From the NCBI RefSeq assembly GCF_036924595.1, contig NZ_JAZHRV010000001.1:4216001-4280000 (forward strand): a DNA stretch of 64,000 nucleotides, written 5' to 3'. Origin of the DNA: Bradyrhizobium algeriense. Its GTDB lineage: Bacteria; Pseudomonadota; Alphaproteobacteria; Rhizobiales; Xanthobacteraceae. The notes beneath the pieces are model-generated. The model was not told the DNA's origin, did not search any database, and saw only the letters and a program-made list of their open reading frames with translations. Positions 18,278 to 27,200 of this stretch are shown in pieces. A program made the position numbers and the translations under genes. Within the stretch, counting starts at the first letter, position 1; every line of letters starts with the position of its first letter.

Positions 18278-19168
18278 CTACTCCAGCGTCGGCGCCACTT
18301 CACGCGCGACCTGCACCAGCGCCGCGATCAGGGGCGTCATCGGATCGCGCTGCGGGATCACCAGCCCGACGCTGTAATCGACGACGGGATCGACAATCGG
18401 AATGCTGCGGATGGTGTCGGCCAAGCCCAGGGTCTCCGCGAGCTTTGCCGGCATCACGCTCGCCCAGCGCCCGGTCTTCACATGCGTGTAGAGGACCACA
18501 AGCGAGTTCGAGGTCAGCGTCGGCGTGGCTTCGGCCCCGACCGATGCCAGCGCGCGATCGATGATGCGGCGGTTCTGCATGTCGGGCGTCAAGAGGCACA
18601 GCGGAACCTGGCCGACCTCCTTCCAGGTGACCTGCTTGCGATCGCCGAACATGGCATCGGGCGCCGTCAGCAGGCGATAGCTCTCGTTGTAGAGCGGAAT
18701 GGTGCGCACCTTGCCGATCGGTTCGTTCTCGATGTAGGTCAGCCCGGCATCGACCTCGAGATTTTCCAGCAAGCCCAGCACATCGGCCGACGTGCAGGAC
18801 TGGATGCGAAAGCGCACTTCGGGGTAGCGCGCGCGGAACGGCGTCGTCAGCGACGCCACCATGCCGAGCACGGTCGGGATCGCGGCGATCCGGATCTCGC
18901 CGGAGAGCTTGTCCTTGAGGCTGTTGATCTCCTGCCGCATCGCGCGGGTGTCGCCGACGATGCGCCGCGCCCAGTCGAGGGTGCGTTCGCCCTCCGGCGT
19001 AAATCCCTGGAACCGCGAGCCGCGCTGCACCAGCATCACGCCGAGGATTTCCTCGAGCTGCTTGAGGCTGGTCGACATCGTCGGCTGGGTGACGCCGCAG
19101 GCCTCCGCGGCCCGTCCGAAATGCCGCTCCTTTGCGAGCGCCAGCAGCAGTTCAAGCTTGTCGATCAA
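18278..19168 (-). CDS. LysR-family transcriptional regulator
   Basis: Regulator of 296 residues with the N-terminal helix-turn-helix (ERHFGRAAEACGVTQPTMST) and a LysR substrate-binding domain. The first codon in the conserved position is TTG at 19168; no ATG is available nearby, so a TTG start is likely. The helix-turn-helix resembles LysR proteins found next to formate dehydrogenase genes in rhizobia, but no such genes are in the window, so I assign no target. It ends convergently against the other LysR gene, with 13 bp between them. Confidence 0.85.
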   Translation of the reverse strand: MIDKLELLLALAKERHFGRAAEACGVTQPTMSTSLKQLEEILGVMLVQRGSRFQGFTPEGERTLDWARRIVGDTRAMRQEINSLKDKLSGEIRIAAIPTVLGMVASLTTPFRARYPEVRFRIQSCTSADVLGLLENLEVDAGLTYIENEPIGKVRTIPLYNESYRLLTAPDAMFGDRKQVTWKEVGQVPLCLLTPDMQNRRIIDRALASVGAEATPTLTSNSLVVLYTHVKTGRWASVMPAKLAETLGLADTIRSIPIVDPVVDYSVGLVIPQRDPMTPLIAALVQVAREVAPTLE

Positions 19169-19343
19169 GGAGATGGTCCCAGGAAATGTGGTGGCAAAGG
19201 CGGTCGCCCGGTGGCCAGAAATAGCACGGACCGGCGGCCATCAATACGTCAAAAGCGGCGTCCGGAGGGCTCGATTTCAGGGGGCAATTCGGTTCTCATA
19301 TCGCCTCATTTTTCAATCTTATCAGTCCGTCATTGAGGATTTC

Positions 19344-19440
19344 TTGTAGCCGGATGGGCTCCGCGATATCCGGGGCCACGCCAACACCGTCCCGGACATC
19401 AACAGCGTCCCGGAAATCGCTGCGCTCATCCGGGCTACAG
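19344..19440. repeat. Palindromic repeat of the TGTAGCCGGATG type
   Basis: TTGTAGCCGGATGG on the left and TCATCCGGGCTACAG on the right are inverted copies. The internal part carries CGATATCCGGGG and CCCGGAAATCGCTGCG. A T-rich run (GGACTTTTTTCCG) follows, so it may terminate transcription between the cyclase gene end and the LysR gene start. Confidence 0.75.
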
Positions 19441-19456
19441 GACTTTTTTCCGTCAT

Positions 19457-21274
19457 TCAGCCAGCGTCTGTCGGAGAAAGCTCCGGCGCTAGTCTGCAAA
19501 ATCCTGCTTCAACGGGTCGAACGTCAGCAGGCCGGAGCCGACAGCCGGGATGCGGCAGCGGTCCGGCGTTGCGAACCACCGCAAAAACCTCCAGAGCACG
19601 GTCGTAGCCCTTGATGGCCCGCTCTCCAATGGATGCAAGGGCGGTGCTATCCTTGACATGCCCGGTGACAACCGGATCCACCAATATCTGCGCGTCCTCC
19701 GCCAAATCGCAAAGCCGCGATGCCAGATTGACGACGTTTCCGATGGCCGTGTAGTCGAGGCGTCCGTGCCAGCCGAGCGTTCCGACGGTCGCAGGTCCCA
19801 TCGCGATACCCACGCCGAAACCAATGGCGCAGTCACGGGCGTTCCAGTAGTTCGCAAGGGATTGCACCGCAGCCTGCATGTCGATCGCAAGCCGGATACC
19901 GCGCTGTGCGGGATTTTCGCAAGCGACCGGCGCGTTGACGAGGACCATCACGCCGTCACCGGCGAAGCGGATCAGGGTGGCGGCATGGCGGGCCGTGACG
20001 GCGCCGATCGCCTCATAATACTCCCTCAGCACGGCGATAATGACGTCAGGCTCGGCGCGCGCGGAAAACGCGGTGAAGCCGCGCAGATCGCCAAAAATCG
20101 CGACCACCTCGCGTCGTTGTCCGTCCAGCACCCCCTGATCGGAGTGTTCGACCAGTTCAGCCACTTGAGGCGCAAGGAATTGCTTCAGACGATTGATCCG
20201 CTCGGACTTCTGCTGCGAAGTGGCAAGTTCTCCCGCCATCTGGTTGAACCGGATCGCCAATTGCTCCAGTTCGTCGTGGCTCTTGATCGTGATGCGATGG
20301 TCGAACTGCCCCATCCCGATCCGTTCGACGCCATCCTCGAGTTGCCTGATCGGTCCCCACATGCGGCATGCTCGCCAGTAGGCCAGGACAAGCGCGAAAA
20401 CGATTCCGAAACCGATGAGCATCAGGGAACGCCGCAGCGCGGCACGGATGGATTCGAACGCCTCCAGGGCCGGCTGCTCCGCGATCACCGTCCAACCCAC
20501 GTTGGGGGCACGCACCGACAGCGCAACGACGGGCTTGCCGTCCTCGCCGGTCGTGGCGACCGCCGATCCATTCGCGGCGCTGACGACGGACTTGAGGCGG
20601 TCGAACTCCCCTGCCCCGGCACCGCTGCGCAGCACAAGGCTGATGTCCGGGTGGGCGATCAGACGCCCGGAGTCGTCGACGACAAGGGCATGTCCGGTGT
20701 CGCCGATCCTGATCGCCGCGATGATATCCCAGATCAGTTTGAGGTTGATGTCGGCAACGACGATGCCGGCGGCCGCACGGTTTCCCGCAACCGCGATCCG
20801 CATGTAAGGCTCGGAATCGCGCTGATAGTGCACCGGGCCATACCAGACCCGGTTGGCGCGCGCGCCGACAACCGCAGGATCCGCCGACATGTCCGCGCCG
20901 CGGCCGGTTCTGTTCATGCTCACGCGGGATACGAAAACGCGTTCGGTGCCGGTCGGGTCGACCAGCGAGAGCGAGACGATCGCCGGCACCTGCTGCAGTA
21001 AACGCAACCCGTCGACCCTGCGCTGGTCGTCCTCGCCCGCCGTCCAGGGAAACTGCACGACCCAACCGAGCTGATCGCGTATTCCGTCGGTGAAGGCCTG
21101 TATCCGGTCGGCCGCCGAGCGCGCCTCGACCTGAAGAATTTCATCGAGATCAAGCCGATTATCACGAAAGGCAAACCAGGCTTCGGTCGCCGAACCAAGC
21201 ATCAGTGGCACCACCACTGCGACAAACAGCGTGACGAAGTACTTGACGAACAGGGAACGGCGCGGACGGGTCAC
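19457..21274 (-). CDS. Adenylate/guanylate cyclase with Cache sensor and HAMP domain
   Basis: Membrane-bound class III nucleotide cyclase of 605 residues. A membrane helix near 10-30 and another near 290-308 enclose a dCache-type periplasmic sensor (TGHALVVDDSGRLIAHPDIS). A HAMP domain follows (about 310-362), then the cyclase domain (about 385-560). The metal-binding motif FGDLRGFTAFSA has its first aspartate; RFAGDGVMVLVNAP has the second metal site; VNLASRLC supplies the conserved Asn and Arg. It should therefore be active and make cyclic AMP or GMP when the sensor binds a ligand. The start is GTG 21274. It lies 52 bp downstream of a binding-protein gene and is probably co-transcribed with it. 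Confidence 0.9.
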   Translation of the reverse strand: MTRPRRSLFVKYFVTLFVAVVVPLMLGSATEAWFAFRDNRLDLDEILQVEARSAADRIQAFTDGIRDQLGWVVQFPWTAGEDDQRRVDGLRLLQQVPAIVSLSLVDPTGTERVFVSRVSMNRTGRGADMSADPAVVGARANRVWYGPVHYQRDSEPYMRIAVAGNRAAAGIVVADINLKLIWDIIAAIRIGDTGHALVVDDSGRLIAHPDISLVLRSGAGAGEFDRLKSVVSAANGSAVATTGEDGKPVVALSVRAPNVGWTVIAEQPALEAFESIRAALRRSLMLIGFGIVFALVLAYWRACRMWGPIRQLEDGVERIGMGQFDHRITIKSHDELEQLAIRFNQMAGELATSQQKSERINRLKQFLAPQVAELVEHSDQGVLDGQRREVVAIFGDLRGFTAFSARAEPDVIIAVLREYYEAIGAVTARHAATLIRFAGDGVMVLVNAPVACENPAQRGIRLAIDMQAAVQSLANYWNARDCAIGFGVGIAMGPATVGTLGWHGRLDYTAIGNVVNLASRLCDLAEDAQILVDPVVTGHVKDSTALASIGERAIKGYDRALEVFAVVRNAGPLPHPGCRLRPADVRPVEAGFCRLAPELSPTDAG

Positions 21275-21326
21275 CGAACGGGCATTCTATAGACGGAGTT
21301 TCGAACCAGATTCAGACGCGCCGGGA

Positions 21327-22298
21327 TCATTCGATCACCCTGTTGGCGCGAAACAGGACGGACGATTTGTCCAGGTCAATGCCGAGCAGTTCAGCCGTCC
21401 TGAGATTCACGACCAGCTCGAACTTCGTGGGCTGCACGACGGGAAGGATGGCGGGTTTTTCGCCACGCAGGATCCGGTCGGCGTAGGTCGCAAGCCAGAA
21501 ATAGGTCGCGCGCTGGTTCGCGCCATAACTCAGAAGTCCGCCAGCGTCACAATATTCGCTCCAACCGAACATCGAAGGCAGCCGATGCGCGATGGCGAAC
21601 CGGGCAATCTTGTCCCGATGCACCAGCGTGAGGACATCCGGGAAGACGAGCAATGCGTCGGCACGCGCGTCTCCCGCCGCCGCCAGTCCCTTGTCCAGTT
21701 CGTTTTTGCCGGCAAAGGGAACGTAGACGGTCTCGATGCCCAGCGCCTTGGCGGCTTCCCTGGTCGCGCGCCACTCCGATTGTTCTCCCGGATGAAGGCT
21801 GTTCGAAAACACGGCAAGCCTGCGCACAGCCGGCACGGCTTCCTTTAGCAGCTCAACCCGCTTCCCCGCCAGCTCAAGCGAAAGGAAGGTCGAACCCGTG
21901 AAATTGCCGCCCGGCTCTCCGAGGCTCCTGACGAGGCCCAACTCCACCGGGTCGCCACTCAACGCAAACAGTACCGGAACGTCCGTTACCGCTGTCATCG
22001 CGCGCGTCGCCGGGCCGCTCGACACGGCTAGGTCGATGTTCCCTCGCCTCAGTTCGGATACGACCTCGCGGAGCGCCTGCGGATTGCCGGGCGCATAGTG
22101 CAGCTCAAAGGTAACGTTCTTTCCCTCGACGTAGCCGCGCGCCCGCAATCCCTCGCGAAACCCGGCTAGGAACGGGTCGGGCTGGGAGTCGGTGGATACC
22201 CAAAAAATGCGATAAACTTTTGTCGAATCCTGCGCGAGTGCGGCGGCCGGCCACGCCATAGCCGCTCCCAGAAACGCAATGAAATCTCGTCGATCCAT
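21327..22298 (-). CDS. ABC-type substrate-binding protein (COG2984/TrpX-like)
   Basis: Secreted binding protein of about 323 residues. The N-terminus MDRRDFIAFLGAAMAWPAAA is a signal peptide with a twin-arginine-like start; the mature part has the two-lobed fold pattern of the uncharacterised ABC binding proteins of COG2984 (GDPVELGLVRSLGEPGGNFT). ATG 22298 is preferred because homologues start with this signal; the frame extends further upstream without support. No permease or ATPase gene is nearby; instead a Cache-domain cyclase follows 52 bp downstream. The ligand is unknown. Confidence 0.85.
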   Translation of the reverse strand: MDRRDFIAFLGAAMAWPAAALAQDSTKVYRIFWVSTDSQPDPFLAGFREGLRARGYVEGKNVTFELHYAPGNPQALREVVSELRRGNIDLAVSSGPATRAMTAVTDVPVLFALSGDPVELGLVRSLGEPGGNFTGSTFLSLELAGKRVELLKEAVPAVRRLAVFSNSLHPGEQSEWRATREAAKALGIETVYVPFAGKNELDKGLAAAGDARADALLVFPDVLTLVHRDKIARFAIAHRLPSMFGWSEYCDAGGLLSYGANQRATYFWLATYADRILRGEKPAILPVVQPTKFELVVNLRTAELLGIDLDKSSVLFRANRVIE

Positions 22299-22553
22299 GC
22301 CGGCCAATATGGCCCGGACCGGCTTGCCGCGCTTAGAGCCCATATGCAGATAATCTAAAGATAATCTTGATTTTGGCTTGGTGGCTGTGTCCGGGCACTG
22401 CCCGCGGCGTCGCGCCAAGATACGTCACGGCGGCTGACCAACCGTCAAATCTGCGTTGCGCCCACCTGCGCGGCGCGAGCGACACCCGGTCTGGCCCAAC
22501 GACGTGCTACATTGATACCGGCGGCGTCGCACAACCGAGTTGGGAGAGGCCTC

Positions 22554-23402
22554 ATGATCACAATCCCGGAACTGGTCGCGCAAGCCTTGGGATCGTTTCT
22601 GGCGTCGGATACCAGGAGCAGGTTTGGCTCCTCCCAAGCCCGGCTCGCTGAGTATCTCCCCTATGCAGCCAGGCTTACACTGGAATGCATCGGCAACAGC
22701 GACGCCCTGTATCACAACATCGAACACACCCTGCTCGTGACCCTCGCCGGCCACGACATCCTCATGGGCCGGACGATGCTGCGGACAACGACACCGGCCG
22801 ATTACACCAATTTCATCCTGGCGTGCCTCACCCACGACATCGGATACGTTCGCGGAATCGTCCAGGGCGATGACGGGGACTCCTATGTCGCAGATCTCGG
22901 CGGCCGTACCATTCGCCTGCCACGCGGTTCATCCGATGCCGCGCTGGGGCCCTACCATGTGGACCGCTCGAAACTGTTCGTCTTCGAGCGGTTCGACTCT
23001 TTTGAAGAAGTCGATGCGAGCCGGATCGCCAGGGCAATCGAGTATACGCGATTTCCCTATGTTGCTTCATCGTCAAACGACGAACTGAACGAGGAAGAGG
23101 GCCTGCTACTGCGCGCGGCCGACCTTATCGGACAACTCGGCGACCCCAACTACCTGAAAAAAGCGAATGCCCTGTTCTACGAATTCGAAGAAGTCGGCAT
23201 GAACAAAACGCTCGGCTACGACACGCCGGCAGACGTTGTCTACAGATATCCGCAGTTCTATTGGAACAACGTCGCGCCGCAGATCCAGACCGCCATACGC
23301 TATCTCAATGTCACCTCAAGTGGACGTCAATGGATCGCAAACCTGCACAGCAATGTTTTCCGGGCCGAGCGTGAAATGAACTTGTCCGGCCCGCAGCCGT
23401 GA
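22554..23402 (+). CDS. HD-domain metal-dependent phosphohydrolase
   Basis: Soluble protein of 282 residues. HNIEHT near residue 57 and CLTHDIGY near residue 90 give the H...HD pattern of HD phosphohydrolases, which bind divalent metals and cleave phosphoester bonds, often of nucleotides. ATG 22554 follows GGGAGAGG. It is divergent from the binding-protein/cyclase operon, so a cyclic-nucleotide phosphodiesterase role is possible but unproven. Confidence 0.8.
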   Translation: MITIPELVAQALGSFLASDTRSRFGSSQARLAEYLPYAARLTLECIGNSDALYHNIEHTLLVTLAGHDILMGRTMLRTTTPADYTNFILACLTHDIGYVRGIVQGDDGDSYVADLGGRTIRLPRGSSDAALGPYHVDRSKLFVFERFDSFEEVDASRIARAIEYTRFPYVASSSNDELNEEEGLLLRAADLIGQLGDPNYLKKANALFYEFEEVGMNKTLGYDTPADVVYRYPQFYWNNVAPQIQTAIRYLNVTSSGRQWIANLHSNVFRAEREMNLSGPQP

Positions 23403-23465
23403 TCACGAGACCTTCGCCATGGAATCCGGCCGAGGCAAACGGCTGATATGTGGACGAAGTCGCCG

Positions 23466-23897
23466 CTAGCCGATGCCATGCTTCTTAAGAAGCGCCTGCT
23501 CATCGCCTGACACCCAGCCGAAAACTTTCGCCTCGTCATCCAGCTTCTGCACGAGGTAGTGAACCTCGAAGTCTATAGCCGTGTCCGGTTGATCCTCGCG
23601 AGCATAGGTCGCCGTCCAGGCGACATGGGCCAAACAATGGTGTTGATCTATCGGGGAGATGCGGACATCGCGTATCCGCATCTCCTTGGTCCCTATTGCC
23701 CGATAGCGGGCATATCCTTGCTCCATGACCTGCTTGAGTTGATCGTCGTTTTTCCCGGTCATGACACCGGCCGGCGAGGCCGCGATGAAATCCGAGGCAT
23801 ACAGCGATGCGACCTTATCCATATCCACGTCATCGCCGAGGGACCTGTTAAAAAAACTTTCGTATCGCTCGAATAGCTTCCTTACGGCAGCCTCCAT
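23466..23897 (-). CDS. SnoaL/NTF2-like protein
   Basis: Small protein of 143 residues with the cone-shaped NTF2-like fold pattern (LFERYESFFNRSLGDD, ASLYASDFIAASPAG, HVAWTATY). Members are enzymes or ligand-binding proteins; no catalytic set is recognisable. ATG 23897 follows GGGGAGAG by 6 bases. It stands alone, convergent with the HD gene. Confidence 0.75.
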   Translation of the reverse strand: MEAAVRKLFERYESFFNRSLGDDVDMDKVASLYASDFIAASPAGVMTGKNDDQLKQVMEQGYARYRAIGTKEMRIRDVRISPIDQHHCLAHVAWTATYAREDQPDTAIDFEVHYLVQKLDDEAKVFGWVSGDEQALLKKHGIG

Positions 23898-24026
23898 CAG
23901 TCGCTCTCCCCGATTGAAATCTGGTGGTCTCGGATCAGTATGCTGCACCGGATGCATCAGCCAGCGGTTCTATGCGCTCTAACCGGTCACGTTACCCCAA
24001 AACTTAATGGGTCCTGACCCTGGAGC

Positions 24027-24049
24027 CCGTTCCGATTCCATCGGAACGG
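24027..24049 (-). terminator. Hairpin after the winged-helix/TPR gene
   Basis: CCGTTCCGAT, TCC, ATCGGAACGG is a perfect 10-bp stem 8 bases beyond the stop codon of the minus-strand gene. There is no T-run after it, so it may act with Rho, as a 3' stabiliser, or be a repeat. Confidence 0.5.
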
Positions 24050-24056
24050 AAGGACT

Positions 24057-25751
24057 CTAGGCGTTTGCAATACCGGCTACACGCAACCCTTCGACGAACC
24101 GATTGATGAAGCCCACATCATTGCAGAAGAAGAACTCCTGTCGCGCCGTTTCAACGTTGTAGCTTGACTTGCGTTGCAGCAGTTCCGCGGCCGCCGTTGC
24201 CGCCTGCGCCCGATCCCCGAGAAGTCCGAGCGACGCCGCAAGTGTCGCAAACGCCTGATAGGTGGCATTGGACTGCCGTGTCGCCCGCCTCGCGAATTCG
24301 ACCGCTATGTCATACTCGCCAAGGGAGAAGTGCGCCCAGGAGCGGACATGGTGGAAAGCAGAAATATGGCTGTCGCGCGGGCTGAGCATGATCGCGCGAT
24401 CGAGCAGCGTTTCCGCTTCAATCTCTCGCCCATACCAGAGTAAATTGAACCCTTGGGCGAAATAGGCCTGCGCAAAGCTTGGATTGAGCTCCAGCGATAC
24501 GTCGAGCGCTGCCAGCGCCTCGTCGTTCTGATGGGTAAGGCACAAAGCGCGTCCGAGCGCGCAGTGGCAGAAACAATCGAGCTCGTCGAGCGCTACCGCA
24601 TGGCGCCCCTGGCGCAACGCGGTTTCCAGCCGCGCCGCGCGATCTTTCGGTTCGTCAATGAAGGCGCGTTGCACATTGACGTAGCTGAGCGCGCCATGGC
24701 CGCGCGCGAAATTCGGATCGGCCGCAATCGCCCGCTGAAAATAACTTTCGGCCGTGTCAAATCCCGGCGTGGTGAAGCGCCAAAAATTCCATAGACCACG
24801 TTGATAACAATCCCAGGCGTCCAGGCTTTCCGGCGCCTTGCGGGCGGCGAGCTGCTGCTCGACCTTCGACAGCTCGGGCTCGATCGTTGCGGCGATCTGG
24901 CGAGCCATCTCCTCCTGGATATCGAAGATATATTCCAGCTGCAGGTCGTATTTATCGGCCCACAATTGCTTTCCATCCGCTGCGCGGACGAGTTCCGCCG
25001 TTATCCGCACGGCATCGCGGTTCTTGCGAACACTGCCGACCATCACATACCTGACGCCCAGCAACTCACCGATTTCGCGGGCATCCACCACGCGTCCCTG
25101 GAACGCAATGGTCGAGTGTCGCGAGATGACCGAAAGCCACCGGTTACGGGCGAGAAGGCGAATAATGTCCTCGGTCAACCCGTAGCTGAAGTAGTCGTTC
25201 TCGGGGTCATCCGACATGTTTCCAAACGGTATCACCGCAATGGACGATCGCGTGACGGCCTCCGCCTTCACGGATTCCGAGACAACATCATCGAGGCGGG
25301 ACACTTCGGAAGAAACCGAGACGCGGCCCGGAATGCTGCCCGGCGCGTCGGGAACAAGTCGCGCCGCCTCTGCATCCGTTTTCGGCGCGTCGATGGCCTG
25401 AACATCGCCGACGAAGCGGAAGCCACGCTTGTGCAGCGTCCGAATGAGGGCCTGGTCGTTTCCGTTGTCGCCAAGCGCACGCCGGGCGCCATTGATGCGG
25501 CTGGAGAGCGCCGCCTCGGAGATGATCCGGCCGTTCCAGATCGTCTCGATCAGCTCATCCTTGCTGACAATCCGGTCGTGGTTGCGCACCAGATGAACGA
25601 TGAGATCGAATACCTGCGGCTCAATATGTACGGCTTCCCCAAGCCGGCGCAGCTCGTGCTGGCTGAGGTCGATCTCGAACTCGGCAAATCGGTATTTTAA
25701 TACCACTTCTGCTGATCCGGTACGAGGCTCCGCCCCTATCGGGCGGTTCAA
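24057..25751 (-). CDS. Winged-helix (OmpR/CadC type) transcriptional regulator with TPR repeats
   Basis: Cytosolic regulator of about 564 residues. The DNA-binding domain is at about 20-115, ending in the wing IRTLHKRGFRFVGDV as in OmpR/CadC winged helices. The middle, SIAVIPFGNMSDDPENDYFS followed by GLTEDII, is the TolB-like segment seen in the rhizobial adenylate-cyclase-like family. Several TPR repeats follow to the C-terminus. No cyclase catalytic domain is present. The start is unclear: TTG 25751 gives the longest product and GTG 25706 is an alternative; there is no good ATG. It is divergent from a small gene and mddA, which it may regulate. Confidence 0.82.
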   Translation of the reverse strand: MNRPIGAEPRTGSAEVVLKYRFAEFEIDLSQHELRRLGEAVHIEPQVFDLIVHLVRNHDRIVSKDELIETIWNGRIISEAALSSRINGARRALGDNGNDQALIRTLHKRGFRFVGDVQAIDAPKTDAEAARLVPDAPGSIPGRVSVSSEVSRLDDVVSESVKAEAVTRSSIAVIPFGNMSDDPENDYFSYGLTEDIIRLLARNRWLSVISRHSTIAFQGRVVDAREIGELLGVRYVMVGSVRKNRDAVRITAELVRAADGKQLWADKYDLQLEYIFDIQEEMARQIAATIEPELSKVEQQLAARKAPESLDAWDCYQRGLWNFWRFTTPGFDTAESYFQRAIAADPNFARGHGALSYVNVQRAFIDEPKDRAARLETALRQGRHAVALDELDCFCHCALGRALCLTHQNDEALAALDVSLELNPSFAQAYFAQGFNLLWYGREIEAETLLDRAIMLSPRDSHISAFHHVRSWAHFSLGEYDIAVEFARRATRQSNATYQAFATLAASLGLLGDRAQAATAAAELLQRKSSYNVETARQEFFFCNDVGFINRFVEGLRVAGIANA

Positions 25752-25879
25752 GCTACAAACTAAGTAAAAACAGTCGCTTCCGGAGGAAAAACAAAGGTCT
25801 TCTCAAGGAATCCGCCAAGCTGGAACAGGCATCTCAATCTACAGACGGGTCCATCATCGTACAATCGTAGGAGATGGCC

Positions 25880-26200
25880 ATGACCGGCCTGTTGCTCAAT
25901 CCCACCAAGGCGGATGTTTCGCAAGGCTTGTTGCCGCACGAGGCCGCCATGCAGCCCAGCGCGAGGATCCGCCCAAGCCCCGTCGCCAGCCCTCTCATCC
26001 CGCCCGCGCGCCTCAAGCGCCTTCTCAACGGCTGGATGGCCGCCGCCATCGCCTACCGCGAACGGCAGGCTGCTTTGCTCACGTTGCACCAGGCTGGCAA
26101 TCGCGGCCTGCACAACAAGCGCATCTACCGCGGCCCGCTCGATGACGCCCTCGAAAGAGCCGCGCGGCTGCGCAAGCGGAGACGCCTCAAGCAGTCCTGA
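25880..26200 (+). CDS. Small basic protein, DUF1127-like C-terminus
   Basis: 106 residues. The N-terminal 40 are low-complexity and proline-rich; the C-terminal half (LLNGWMAAAIAYRERQAALL followed by TLHQAGNRGL) resembles the short basic DUF1127 helix found in many alphaproteobacterial small proteins. ATG 25880 has AGGAG 6 bases upstream and is better spaced than the ATG at 25874. It is 71 bp upstream of mddA and may share its transcript. Function is unknown. Confidence 0.65.
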   Translation: MTGLLLNPTKADVSQGLLPHEAAMQPSARIRPSPVASPLIPPARLKRLLNGWMAAAIAYRERQAALLTLHQAGNRGLHNKRIYRGPLDDALERAARLRKRRRLKQS

Positions 26201-26271
26201 GCAAGACAATTGCCCCAAGACAATTTCAAGACAATTCCCGACGTCAATATTCCAAACCAAGGAGATTTAAG

Positions 26272-27066
26272 ATGTCGATTACGATGCACACCGGCCCGAA
26301 TGCAGCGCCTACGGCCGTCAGCTCCCTTGCCATGAGATTGCTCACCCTCTGCTACGGCGGCCTCGCCTATCTGATTTTCTTCGGCACGTTTCTCTACGCG
26401 GTCGGCTTCGTCTCGGGATATGTCGTCCCCAAGACCGTCGATAAGACCGTCGATACCGGATCGACGTCCTCGCTGACGACGGCCTTGCTGATCAATCTGG
26501 TGGTGATGTCGATCTTCGCCGTGCAGCACAGCGGCATGGCACGGCAGGGCTTCAAGAGACTGTTCACGCGCTTCGCCTCGCCCGCGATCGAACGCTCGAC
26601 CTATGTGCTGCTGGCAAGCCTGACGCTGATATTGCTGTACTGGCAGTGGCGGCCGATGCCAGCGGTGGTCTGGAACATCGAAAATCCCGCACTCGCCGGC
26701 CTCGCGACCACGGGCGGATTCCTGGGCTGGCTCATCGTGCTCTACAGCACCTTCCTGATCAGCCATTTCGAGCTGTTCGGATTGACCCAGGTGGTGACGC
26801 ATTTTGCCGGGCGCGTGGCTGAGCCCATGAAGTTCAAGACGCCGGGCCTGTATCGCCTGATCCGGCACCCGATCTATCTCGGCTTCATCATTGCCTTCTG
26901 GTCGACGCCGACGATGACGCTCGGCCATCTGCTGTTCGCCGCGGTGACGACGGCCTACATCTTCGTCGGCATCTATCTCGAAGAGCGCGACCTGGTGGCG
27001 TTGTTCGGCAGCGAATACCGGCGCTATCGCGAAAAGGTGGCGATGCTGGTGCCCGGCATTTTCTGA
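26272..27066 (+). CDS. mddA: Methanethiol S-methyltransferase-like integral membrane protein
   Basis: Integral membrane methyltransferase of 264 residues related to isoprenylcysteine carboxyl methyltransferases and NnrU. It would make dimethyl sulfide from methanethiol with S-adenosylmethionine. About six hydrophobic segments are seen. The C-terminal cofactor region YRLIRHPIYLGFIIAFW and EERDLVALFGSEYRRYRE is the signature of this family, and AVQHSGMARQGFKR matches MddA proteins. The name is given from overall resemblance; other ICMT-like enzymes share the C-terminal motif. A purine-rich GGAG precedes the ATG. Confidence 0.8.
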   Translation: MSITMHTGPNAAPTAVSSLAMRLLTLCYGGLAYLIFFGTFLYAVGFVSGYVVPKTVDKTVDTGSTSSLTTALLINLVVMSIFAVQHSGMARQGFKRLFTRFASPAIERSTYVLLASLTLILLYWQWRPMPAVVWNIENPALAGLATTGGFLGWLIVLYSTFLISHFELFGLTQVVTHFAGRVAEPMKFKTPGLYRLIRHPIYLGFIIAFWSTPTMTLGHLLFAAVTTAYIFVGIYLEERDLVALFGSEYRRYREKVAMLVPGIF

Positions 27067-27200
27067 AAACAACGATTAGGCATGCAAGACGCGCTCGTCA
27101 GGACGAACCGGACGGGCGCGCTCCATTGCCGAACAGCACCCCAAGGCGGCATAGCGGACATGGCCGATTTTGGCAAATGTCACCTTTCGATCTCCAACAC

